From Deltaproteobacteria bacterium (GTDB taxonomy: Bacteria > Desulfobacterota > Desulfomonilia > UBA1062), in NCBI GenBank assembly GCA_018434685.1, contig JAHDOV010000015.1, positions 142,215 to 206,214 on the forward strand: a DNA stretch of 64,000 nt, written 5' to 3'. The translations under genes were made by a program, and so were the position numbers. Every line of letters starts with the position of its first letter. Position 1 is the first letter of the stretch. The notes below the pieces were generated by a model that did not search any database, was not told the origin of the DNA, and saw only the letters and a program-made list of their open reading frames with translations. Below are positions 48,046 to 56,025 of this stretch, one piece after another.

Positions 48046-49785
48046 ATGGCCAAGGATAAATCAGGAAAAAACAAAGGGTTAACTAGACGAGAGTTTTTGA
48101 AGAAGACAGGGGGAGTTGCATTAGCCGGCGCTGCCGGCGGGGGGTTGATTATCGGTCCACGAAAAGCCCTCGCCGCAGAGATGCCCAAATCGTGGGATGA
48201 AGAAGCCGATGTGGTGGTGCTCGGGTTAGGAGGGGCCGGTGCCTGTGCGGCAATAGAGGCCCATGATGCCGGGGCAAAGGTACTGGTCCTGGAAAAGCAG
48301 GCCATGGAAACCCACTATTCCAATACGAGGATGTCCGGCGGCATCTTCCACTCGCCCGATCCGAAGGGCAACAAGGCGGCGCTGAAGGAGTATGCCAAGG
48401 CAATGTTCAGCGGTGAGAACATCCCCTGGAAGTTTGAAGGGGAACAACCGCAATGGTCCGACGACCTCGCGGAAAAATTTGCAGAGTATGCGCCCCAGAA
48501 TGTTCCGTTCCTGCAGAAGCTGGATCCGGATCTCAAGCTAGTCAGCATGGGCGGGTTTGCAGGTGCTGCCTTCCCCACGTTCCCCGGTGCCGCGGAATCC
48601 GGGTACCAAGTCTTCGGAAGCACCTTCACCGGACAGGCTGCCTTCGACACACCCACCAAGGATCTGCCGAAGGACCAGAAGATGAACGGCGAGGCATTCT
48701 TCACGGTGCTCAAGGGAGGCGTTGACAGCAGGAAGATCAAGGTGCTCTACAACACGCCTGCAAAAGAGCTGGTTACCAACGACAAGGGGGAGATCGTCGG
48801 GGTTATCGCAGTGAACAAGGAAGGCAAGGAGATTGCCTGCAAGGCAAAGAGAGGGGTTGTTGTCACAACGGGCGGGTATGAATACAATGCCGCCATGAGG
48901 CAGGCCTTCCTCGAGGGCCCCGGGGTCGAGGGATGGGCCTTCTACGGTTCTCCGGACAACACCGGCGACGGGATCGCGATGGCTATGCGCGTAGGGGCCG
49001 GCCTGGCGAAGGTGGGCAAGGCGGCATCGCGCATGATCGCAGCCCTTCCCGTCCGCAAGCACAATCTCAAGATGGGAATCATCACCCCTGGCGTGGGAAA
49101 AGAACATTCTATCGTGGTCGACAGCTATGGAAACAGGTACACGGCCGAACATCTCATCACCAAAGACCCGAGCCGCTATCTCTTCTACAAGGAAGGGATA
49201 AAGATGGACATCGTCAAGCTCATCTATCCCCGTGTGCCCAGCTGGCTCGTCTTCGACGAGGCGATGAGAGAGAAGTACACCATCACCTATCTGGGAATTT
49301 CTACAGCAGGATACGGGTTTATACCCTGGACAAAGGATAACATGGATGCCATCAACAAGGGCTGGATCATGAAGGCCGACACGATTGAGGAACTGGCGGA
49401 GCTGATCAAGAAACACCCCGAGAACCGGAAACTCCTCGAGACAGCCAATCTGGCCAACAGCGTCCAGCGCTTCAACAAGTTCTGCGCAGCAGGAAAAGAC
49501 GACGATTTCGACCGGCTCAAAGGCACGCTGAAACCTGTCGACAAACCACCCTTCTATGCCATGCCGATCTATCCCGGCGGGCCGAATACCAAGGGAGGCC
49601 TTGCAGCCAACGCAAACAGAGAGGTCCTTGACTGGGAGGGCAAGCCGGTTCCCAGGCTGTTCACCGCCGGGGAAATCTCCTCGTGCTTCAAGTTCGTCTA
49701 CCAGGGCGGCGGTAACCTGACCGAATGCATTGTGTTCGGAAGGCTTGCAGGCAAGAGCGCTGCCGCCATGAAACCTTGGGGCTGA
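48046..49785 (+). CDS. Tat-exported FAD flavoprotein reductase (fumarate reductase-like)
   Basis: 579 residues. Tat signal LTRREFLKKTGGVALAGAAG with cleavage near ALAAE; FAD motif VVVLGLGGAGACAAIEAHDA, C-terminal FAD contact GNLTECIVFGRLAGKSAA. Belongs to the FAD_binding_2 periplasmic flavoproteins (fumarate, urocanate, methacrylate, acrylate reductases). No heme domain is fused; the hexaheme cytochrome gene follows, as in two-protein methacrylate-type systems. AAAGGAGGG precedes the ATG. The electron acceptor cannot be read from the sequence. Confidence 0.92.
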   Translation: MAKDKSGKNKGLTRREFLKKTGGVALAGAAGGGLIIGPRKALAAEMPKSWDEEADVVVLGLGGAGACAAIEAHDAGAKVLVLEKQAMETHYSNTRMSGGIFHSPDPKGNKAALKEYAKAMFSGENIPWKFEGEQPQWSDDLAEKFAEYAPQNVPFLQKLDPDLKLVSMGGFAGAAFPTFPGAAESGYQVFGSTFTGQAAFDTPTKDLPKDQKMNGEAFFTVLKGGVDSRKIKVLYNTPAKELVTNDKGEIVGVIAVNKEGKEIACKAKRGVVVTTGGYEYNAAMRQAFLEGPGVEGWAFYGSPDNTGDGIAMAMRVGAGLAKVGKAASRMIAALPVRKHNLKMGIITPGVGKEHSIVVDSYGNRYTAEHLITKDPSRYLFYKEGIKMDIVKLIYPRVPSWLVFDEAMREKYTITYLGISTAGYGFIPWTKDNMDAINKGWIMKADTIEELAELIKKHPENRKLLETANLANSVQRFNKFCAAGKDDDFDRLKGTLKPVDKPPFYAMPIYPGGPNTKGGLAANANREVLDWEGKPVPRLFTAGEISSCFKFVYQGGGNLTECIVFGRLAGKSAAAMKPWG

Positions 49786-49819
49786 TGTGCTCCTTGGGGA
49801 AAAGACAGTATCACCTTGG

Positions 49820-49846
49820 GAAGGGCTCCCGTTCAGGGTGCCCTTC
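49820..49846 (+). terminator. Intercistronic hairpin between flavoprotein and cytochrome
   Basis: GAAGGGC-T-CCC / GGG-T-GCCCTTC, a ten-pair stem with one T-T mismatch and loop GTTCA, lying between the two genes. Followed by TCTC rather than a T-run, it more likely sets mRNA ratio or stability than stops transcription. Confidence 0.55.
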
Positions 49847-49925
49847 TCTCATGACCCGACAGACATCGACACGTTCATTAATCGCCGAAGGTGATCTGTT
49901 ACAGAAAATACAAAGGAGAAAGGCC

Positions 49926-50570
49926 ATGGAAGACACAGATTCCGTATCCTTGTATTCCAGAAAATTATGGGGTTACGGTGTTGCAGCGGCACTGGGCCTG
50001 TTCGTTCTTCTGTTCTGGTTATCTCATCCGGCAGCCCTTGAAGCTGCAGAGGCGCAAAACATCGCCACGGCTGCAGGGGGTGACTGTGCCGCGTGTCATG
50101 GCGGCGACAGCATGGTTCCTGCCAATCACCCACCCACCAAGGCGCTGACACTCCAGCAGTGTTTAACCTGTCATAAGGAACAGGATCCGAAGCTGACCAA
50201 TACCATGCCACTGAGCCACTCGCACCAGCTCAGCGGGGTAACCTGCACCAAGTGCCATGGTGAAACTCAGCCGCCAGCAGAAGTGCCCACAGAAACCTGC
50301 GTGGTGTGCCATCCGATCCCTGAGCTCATCGAGAAGACCAAGAGGGGGGACGAGGCGAACCCGCACAACTCGCATTACGGTCCGGACCTCCCGTGTGAGA
50401 TGTGCCACCATGCCCATAAAGCCTCCGAGGTGTATTGCAACCAGTGCCATTCTCTGGATTACGTCGTGCCCTCGCCGATCCTGAAACCAGCCAAGAAAAC
50501 AGCACCTGAAGCCCCAAAGAGTGCACCGGCGGAGCAGAAGACCCCTCCAGCCGAGCAGAAGAAACAATAA
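49926..50570 (+). CDS. Membrane-anchored hexaheme cytochrome c3-type protein
   Basis: 214 residues. One N-terminal membrane helix (YGVAAALGLFVLLFWLSH) then six CXXCH heme sites: CAACH, CLTCH, CTKCH, CVVCH, CEMCH and CNQCH, in a cytochrome c3-like layout, followed by an Ala/Pro/Lys-rich tail (KPAKKTAPEAPKSAPAEQ). Likely delivers electrons from the membrane or quinone pool to the upstream flavoprotein in the periplasm. AAAGGAGAAAG precedes the ATG; the upstream open frame is not coding. Six hemes exceed the four usual for this partner. Confidence 0.92.
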   Translation: MEDTDSVSLYSRKLWGYGVAAALGLFVLLFWLSHPAALEAAEAQNIATAAGGDCAACHGGDSMVPANHPPTKALTLQQCLTCHKEQDPKLTNTMPLSHSHQLSGVTCTKCHGETQPPAEVPTETCVVCHPIPELIEKTKRGDEANPHNSHYGPDLPCEMCHHAHKASEVYCNQCHSLDYVVPSPILKPAKKTAPEAPKSAPAEQKTPPAEQKKQ

Positions 50571-50576
50571 GCGCAG

Positions 50577-50682
50577 GAACATCTTTGACTCCTGCACCAT
50601 CGAGGTGCGCCGAGGCCCCGGGGAAAGATGCTCGATTTCAGAGGCAGCACAGTAGCGGTCCAGGCAGAGCGTTCTGGACCGG
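50577..50682 (+). ncRNA. Candidate structured intergenic RNA
   Basis: CATCTTT (50580) pairs with AAAGATG (50624), enclosing a GCACC / GGTGC hairpin (50594-50608), and a second perfect 8-bp hairpin CGGTCCAG / CTGGACCG (50656-50681) follows. Starts right after the cytochrome stop, so it may be a 3' structure of that mRNA or a small RNA; no known family. Confidence 0.4.
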
Positions 50683-50854
50683 GAGATAACCTCGGCTTCG
50701 CACAAAGAAACCATCGCTCCCTGCAGGGCGACTCCTACCAAATCTTAGAGGGCATGGCTAAAAGAATCCGCCATTGATCTCTTCTTGTTATCTCAACTCG
50801 CCATATGCCCGATACAGAGGGAGAAGCTACCCAATTTCAGGAGGAGGAACAGCT

Positions 50855-51331
50855 ATGAAAGAATTTCGCACCGCAACCCTGGCCCTGGTGGTACTGGTTT
50901 TGAGTTCATTTTCCCTGCATGCCGCTACTGACACCGCTCAAGAGGTCATGAGCACTGTGGCACAGGCTGCCCAGCTCGTCGAGACCAGGGGGGACGCCGC
51001 CTTTGGAGAACTGCGTGCCATGAGATTCCTCGGCGGCGAAGGCTATGTGGTCATCTCCGACATGGACCAGATCTGCCTGCTCAACCCCATCGCACCGTCG
51101 TTCGAAGGCAAGAACATGACCGGCCTGCAGGATGCCCAGGGGCGCTTCTTCGTAACCGAGATGACCTCTGCGGCCAAGACCAGGCCTAGCGGGTGGATAA
51201 ACTATTCATGGATCCATCCCACCACGAAGACCGTCGCGAACAAGTGCCTGTATTACCAGAAGGTGACCATGCCCGGCGGCAAGACAGTGCTCGTTCAGGC
51301 CGGTTACTACGGCACAGACTGCGCACAGTGA
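50855..51331 (+). CDS. Secreted single-Cache (sCache_2) domain protein
   Basis: 158 residues. Signal peptide LALVVLVLSSFSLHAAT, then a single Cache_2 domain: FLGGEGYVVISDMDQICLLN, PIAPSFEGKNMTGLQDAQGR and SGWINYSWIHPTTKTVANKC. Cache domains normally sit in receptors; here it is free-standing in the periplasm, a ligand-binding protein on its own. AGGAGGAGGAACAG precedes the ATG. It follows the cytochrome gene by 284 bases and may sense its substrate; inferred. Confidence 0.88.
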   Translation: MKEFRTATLALVVLVLSSFSLHAATDTAQEVMSTVAQAAQLVETRGDAAFGELRAMRFLGGEGYVVISDMDQICLLNPIAPSFEGKNMTGLQDAQGRFFVTEMTSAAKTRPSGWINYSWIHPTTKTVANKCLYYQKVTMPGGKTVLVQAGYYGTDCAQ

Positions 51332-51342
51332 ACCTGCAACGG

Positions 51343-51376
51343 CCCGTCTCCCGCTTTCCGGGGGACGGGTTTTATT
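51343..51376 (+). terminator. Rho-independent terminator of the sCache gene
   Basis: CCCGTC / GACGGG stem with a second inner CCC/GGG pairing, followed by TTTTATT, 12 bases past the stop. Confidence 0.85.
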
Positions 51377-51790
51377 CTTCCGGTTTGAACGTGTATCAGG
51401 AAGAGGGTTTGAGGTATAAGGTTTTAGGTTTTAAGTTTTAGGACTGAGCTTCTGGGTTTCAAATTGGTTAAATGCTCGCGCCTGAAGGCGCTCCTACACC
51501 TCATACCTTAGACCCTACACCTCATACCCTGTTTTCATCTTTTCCTAGCGCCTAGCGCCCAGCACCCAGCGCCTTCTTCTCTCACATGTTGTTGAGAAAC
51601 AAATCTCCTCTTTTACCGACATATCGAGCCTGTCAGTCTATGCTTACAACTTTTTCAGGTATGCTCTTATATATGCATGCATTGTTGTGTGTAATAATAC
51701 AGTCTATCTTAAGAGCAGCAGGTCAGAATACCAGGGATCTGCCGGCGGGCAAGAGACTATCCTTTCAAAAATGACACGAGCGGGTGCCAA
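51377..51790. repeat. Intergenic mosaic repeats before the orphan kinase
   Basis: No gene. Contains a TTTTAGG-type heptamer run (51418-51441), CTCATACC/CTACACC repeats (51495-51531), and the array CCTAGCGCC/TAGCGCCCAGCACC (51544-51572) that recurs near 54714 and 55523. The AT-rich part after 51590 holds the probable kinase promoter. Confidence 0.6.
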
Positions 51791-54505
51791 ATGGCCTTTA
51801 AACCGACGTATGCAGAGCTTCAGCAGACAATCTCAGAGCTCATACAGAAAAATAACAACCTCCAGGACATGAATGCGTCGCTGCTGGAAAAGGATCAGAT
51901 ACTCAGGGCCCTCCTGAGCACCCCGGATGAAATCTTCACGGTCGTAGACAAAGAGGCACGCATCCTCTTCATAAATTCTGCTGCAGCCAGGCAGCTGGGC
52001 AGTTCTCCCGAGGAACTCATCGGCCAGTATCTCTGGGACTTCTTCTCGCGGGATATCGCCGAGCTGAGGATGTCGTATTCTGCAGAGGTGCTGCGCAGGG
52101 CCAAACCGTTGCGCTTCGAAGACCAGCGCAAAGGCATCTACTACGACAATATCTTCTACCCCATCATCGACACAGACGGGAGCGTCTCCAGGACCCTGAT
52201 TATCGCACGCAATATTACCCGCAGCAAAAAGATCGAGCAGGAACTGCGGCAGAACGAGGAAAAATACCGGCTCCTTTTTGATAACGAGAAGGATGCCATC
52301 CTGCTGATCGATACAGAGACTTCCCGGCTTATCGATGCGAACACGGCAGCCGTGCACCTGTATGGCTTCTCCAAAGAAGAGCTGCTGAAGATGCACATTA
52401 CGGAATTGAGCGCAGAGGCTGATGCTATGTGCGGAACCGCCATAAAGGGCAATGAATCCAACACCAAGGCTATTCCCCTGACATGGCACAGGAAAAAAGA
52501 CGGTACGACCTTCCCTGTCGAGATCTCCTGTGGGTTATTCGAGTGGAGTGAGTTCAAGGTGGTCTGTGCCATTGTGCGCGATATCACCGAGCGCCACACG
52601 ATGGAACATGCCCTCAGGGAGAGTGAAGCTCTGCACAGGGCAACTATTGATTCCACGGCCGACGGCATCCTGGTGGTCGATCAGACAGGAAAAATCACCC
52701 ATGCCAATGATCTCTTCACACAGATGTGGCGCATTCCGCAGGATCTCATCGAGACCAGGGACAATATCAGACTGCTTGAATATGTGGCAGACCAGCTTCC
52801 TGATCCGCAGGCCTTTCTCTCCGAGGTGGAGAGTGTGTACGATACATCGACCGCATATTTCGATACCCGCACGTTCAAGGACGGACGGATCTACGAGCAA
52901 TTTTCATCACCGCTGATCATTGACGAGAAGGTGGCCGGCCGGGTCTGGAGCTTCAGGGACATCACCGCATATAAACAGGCCGAGCAGAAGCTGCGCGAGA
53001 GTGAAGAGATCTACCGCACGATCTTTGAGAATACCGGCACGGCAGTAGCGATCATCGAGGATGACGGCATCATCTCGCTGGTGAATGCCAAGTTTGAATC
53101 ACTCTCGGGCTGCACACGCGAGGAAATCGAGGGCCGCAAGACCTGGATGGACTTCACTGCCAGGCGTGATATGGAGCGGGTCAGGCTGCACAAGAAACAG
53201 CGGATGACTTCTCCGGAGTCGACCCCGAAACATTATGAATTCTGTTTCGTTGATGCACACGGCAGAGAGCGGGATATCTTCCTGACAACGGCCATGATTC
53301 CCGGAACCACGCGGTATGTTTCATCGCTCATGGACATTACGGAGAAAAAGAGATTGGAAGCCCAGTTTCTCCAGAGACAGAAGCTCGAGGCAATCGGCAC
53401 CCTGGCGGGTGGAATCGCACACGATTTCAACAATATCCTGGCCGCTATTATCGGCTATACGGAACTGACCCTGTTGAACCTGCTTCCCGGGGACCGGGGG
53501 CAGAGAAACCTGCAGGAGGTCCTCAAGGCAGGACAGCGGGCAAAGGAACTGGTGCAGCGGATCCTGACGTTCAGCCGGCAGGCCGAACCCGAACTCAAGC
53601 CGGTGCTGATACAGGAGATCCTTGCCGAGGCGCTCAAACTGCTGCGCCCATCGATTCCGTCCACCATTCGCATTGTCGAGAATATCGACGATCGACTCGG
53701 CACCGTTCTGGGTGACCCGATCCAGATCCATCAGCTGATCGTAAACCTGTGCACCAATGCCTTTCATGCCATGGAGCACAGCGGCGGAACCCTGGAGATC
53801 ACCGTGTCTCCGGCGCGGCTCAATGAGGAGTTCGTTCGAGCCTATCCGAAACTCGCCGCAGGGCCTTACCTGCAACTGAGAGTTCGTGACACCGGCTGCG
53901 GCATGGACGGCGAAACGATCAAACGTATCTTCGACCCATTCTTCACGACCAGGGAGACCGGCAAAGGCACCGGCCTGGGACTGGCAATCGTGCACGGGAT
54001 CGTGACATCCTTAGAAGGGGTTGTCCTGGTGCAAAGCGAACCGCACAAGGGGTCAACGTTCGATGTCTATCTCCCCATATTCGACAACCTCAAGGCAGTG
54101 GATACCAGAACGAAGGATGACGCCTTGCCTCGTGGCCGCGGCGAACACGTCCTGCTGGTCGATGACGAGGAATCCCTGGTCGATTTTGAGAAACAACTCC
54201 TGGAGTTCCTGGGATACCGGGTTACGGCTCACACGAGCAGCGCTGCGGCATTTGCGGCGTTCGAGGGTGATCCGCATGCGTATGACCTGATCTTTACCGA
54301 CATGACCATGCCGGAGATGACCGGCTCTGAGATGGCCGAGAAGGTCTTTCAGATCAGGCCCGATATGCCCATCATCATATGCAGCGGCTACAGCGAGAGG
54401 CTATCGGAAGACAGGGCAAAGGAGATCGGCATCCGGGAGTATGTCATGAAGCCGCTGGCCAATTCAAATGTAGCCGAGATCATCCATAGAGTACTGAACC
54501 AGTGA
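51791..54505 (+). CDS. Orphan hybrid histidine kinase with four PAS domains
   Basis: 904 residues, no membrane helix. N-terminal coiled coil (about 8-38), PAS at about 40-155, 160-280, 285-400 and 405-525, HisKA with His in [19 protein letters not shown], ATPase G-box [14 protein letters not shown]-terminal receiver with [16 protein letters not shown]. Its third PAS closely matches one in the kinase at 35005 (MWRIPxxxxx...LLEYV and [10 protein letters not shown]), so the two are paralogues. There is no response regulator next to it. Signal unknown. Confidence 0.93.
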   Translation: MAFKPTYAELQQTISELIQKNNNLQDMNASLLEKDQILRALLSTPDEIFTVVDKEARILFINSAAARQLGSSPEELIGQYLWDFFSRDIAELRMSYSAEVLRRAKPLRFEDQRKGIYYDNIFYPIIDTDGSVSRTLIIARNITRSKKIEQELRQNEEKYRLLFDNEKDAILLIDTETSRLIDANTAAVHLYGFSKEELLKMHITELSAEADAMCGTAIKGNESNTKAIPLTWHRKKDGTTFPVEISCGLFEWSEFKVVCAIVRDITERHTMEHALRESEALHRATIDSTADGILVVDQTGKITHANDLFTQMWRIPQDLIETRDNIRLLEYVADQLPDPQAFLSEVESVYDTSTAYFDTRTFKDGRIYEQFSSPLIIDEKVAGRVWSFRDITAYKQAEQKLRESEEIYRTIFENTGTAVAIIEDDGIISLVNAKFESLSGCTREEIEGRKTWMDFTARRDMERVRLHKKQRMTSPESTPKHYEFCFVDAHGRERDIFLTTAMIPGTTRYVSSLMDITEKKRLEAQFLQRQKLEAIGTLAGGIAHDFNNILAAIIGYTELTLLNLLPGDRGQRNLQEVLKAGQRAKELVQRILTFSRQAEPELKPVLIQEILAEALKLLRPSIPSTIRIVENIDDRLGTVLGDPIQIHQLIVNLCTNAFHAMEHSGGTLEITVSPARLNEEFVRAYPKLAAGPYLQLRVRDTGCGMDGETIKRIFDPFFTTRETGKGTGLGLAIVHGIVTSLEGVVLVQSEPHKGSTFDVYLPIFDNLKAVDTRTKDDALPRGRGEHVLLVDDEESLVDFEKQLLEFLGYRVTAHTSSAAAFAAFEGDPHAYDLIFTDMTMPEMTGSEMAEKVFQIRPDMPIIICSGYSERLSEDRAKEIGIREYVMKPLANSNVAEIIHRVLNQ

Positions 54506-54839
54506 GGCGAAGGGCCAAGGCAGGTCGAGCATGGCAGCCCGGGAAACTAGGCAGTACGAGCGGGAAAGAACAGGATCTCAGGCAGGGCAAGACATTGGGT
54601 TCATGATCTCAGGCAGGACGGGCCCGTCAGCCCATGACCCCAGGCAGAAGGGTAAAACATTTCGAATTGCGAATTTCGAATTGCGAATTAAATAGACGTC
54701 TTTTATCTTTGACCTGGTGCCCAGTGCCTAGTGCCTAACGCCTTCTTCTCATACCCTGTTTTTGTCTTTCCTGGCGCCCAGCACCTTCGTTTCATTTACC
54801 GGTTGTGGAGTCGGCCGCATTGATCTAAGCTGTGTGCCC
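54506..54839. repeat. Intergenic mosaic repeats
   Basis: No gene. GGCAGG/GCAGAAG boxes (54576-54655), a TTCGAATTGCGAATTTCG tract (54661-54689), the GTGCCCAGTGCCTAGTGCC array (54717-54737) and a CTCATACCCTGTTTT motif are shared with the blocks at 45980, 51500 and 55520. Confidence 0.65.
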
Positions 54840-55343
54840 ATGCAGACTACTATCCCCCGCCTGCCCCGGCTGGTCGAAGAAGACCCGCGCGGGCAACAGG
54901 TTTTGAACATGCTGAGTGCGCATACCCGGCTGCTGTGGCCCGGGGGCGCAATCGCAGTAGCATCAGTGAAACTCACGCCGAGTCTCAGTGACGCCCTGAA
55001 GAGCGTCCATCGGGCCGACATGGTCGTCCGCGGCCTGGAGCTTGCCGAAACAAGGCTTGCACGTGAACAGCGCGGCCTTAATATGGCTGAGAGGCAGACC
55101 GGCAACAGCCGAGGTGAGCGGGTCTCGCGCCTGCTGCTGCTGGCAGATGACGGCGCCGAGCGCTTTTACCGCAACGTGGAAGCCCTGCTCCGCCGCCACA
55201 GCCCGCGCATCCTGGCTGTCCTTCTCGAAACCGATTCCGCCACCCTGGGCGAGCTTCTCTTCGGCCCCGGCAGCGTCGCGCGCCTGCTGCTGCTCGAACA
55301 CAAGGAAGCGGTCAGCCACGTCCTTTTGTCCATGGTTGATTGA
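54840..55343 (+). CDS. Hypothetical protein flanked by repeats
   Basis: 167 residues, not recognised. Amphipathic alpha-helical, Leu/Arg-rich: RLVEEDPRGQQVLNMLSAHT, LSDALKSVHRADMVVRGLEL, ERVSRLLLLADDGAERFYRN and LGELLFGPGSVARLLLLEH. No signal peptide, no membrane helix. The ribosome site is weak. GC-rich codon use fits the host, not the AT-rich cassette downstream. It may be a real small gene or a decayed frame; both flanks are mosaic repeats. Confidence 0.45.
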   Translation: MQTTIPRLPRLVEEDPRGQQVLNMLSAHTRLLWPGGAIAVASVKLTPSLSDALKSVHRADMVVRGLELAETRLAREQRGLNMAERQTGNSRGERVSRLLLLADDGAERFYRNVEALLRRHSPRILAVLLETDSATLGELLFGPGSVARLLLLEHKEAVSHVLLSMVD

Positions 55344-56025
55344 GGGAGGGAGACTTGAGTTCGAGATCCCAGGCAGAAGGGAAAGAAACAAAAGAATATA
55401 TTCACCGCAGTGACGCAGAGGTCGCTGAGTTTTAAAAACATTTCTCCAATCGGGAGACGGCGATTGGAGAAAAGAAGTCCGATTTTTTTCCTGGTACAGG
55501 TTCAGGACATAGGTAACATTCATTGGCCCAGTGCCAAGCGCCTAGAGCCCAACGCCTTTCTTTCTTCTATCTTCCTTCCGTGTCCTGCATAGCTTCTGCG
55601 ACGCAGGATGCCTGGGATCGTGTGTTGACTGGCTCGATCTGCCTCAGATCATGGGCAATCGGGCTCGTCCTGCCTTCTGCCTGAGATCCCGAACTCTCTA
55701 GCTCGCCCTGCCTAAGTTCTTGAGCCTAACGTCCCGAAAGCTTGAAGGATAATTTGACAATCAATTATGTTCAGAGTAGTATACCGCAAATTGCACCCGA
55801 GAATTCACACCATGAATGAATAATGAACTCGGGATTAGAATATTTTGTAACCGGAGGGCAGATAAATTTGTCTTCGTACACATCCACTATGGATGGCGTC
55901 TGGAAGAGTAAAGATCTGTCTGCTTTTCTGCCAGCTGTTTCTGAAAATGAGATTTGATGGGGAGAAATGACTCTCTTGAATCAAGACCTAACCCCGATTT
56001 TTATTAATTATATATTTCAAGGTTA
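55344..56025. repeat. Mosaic repeats with hairpin element, then AT-rich leader of the cassette
   Basis: No gene. 55379-55430 repeats 46160-46211 in reverse complement; 55441-55472 is a perfect 12-bp hairpin TTTCTCCAATCG / CGATTGGAGAAA with loop GGAGACGG; 55523-55558 carries the GTGCCAAGCGCC-type array; 55590-55740 repeats the CTGGGATCGTG and CTTCTGCCTGAGA boxes. After about 55740 composition turns AT-rich toward the cassette. Confidence 0.7.
55754..55782 (+). promoter_or_regulatory. Putative promoter of the AT-rich cassette
   Basis: TTGACA (55754-55759), 17 bases, TAGTAT (55777-55782), about 240 bases before the ATPase gene, right at the composition change. Confidence 0.5.

Noticed and set aside
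54660..54690. TTCGAATTGCG tract as a CRISPR or attachment site
   Set aside because: The tandem units are short and without spacers, and they recur at 45990 within mosaic repeats, so they are simple repeats.
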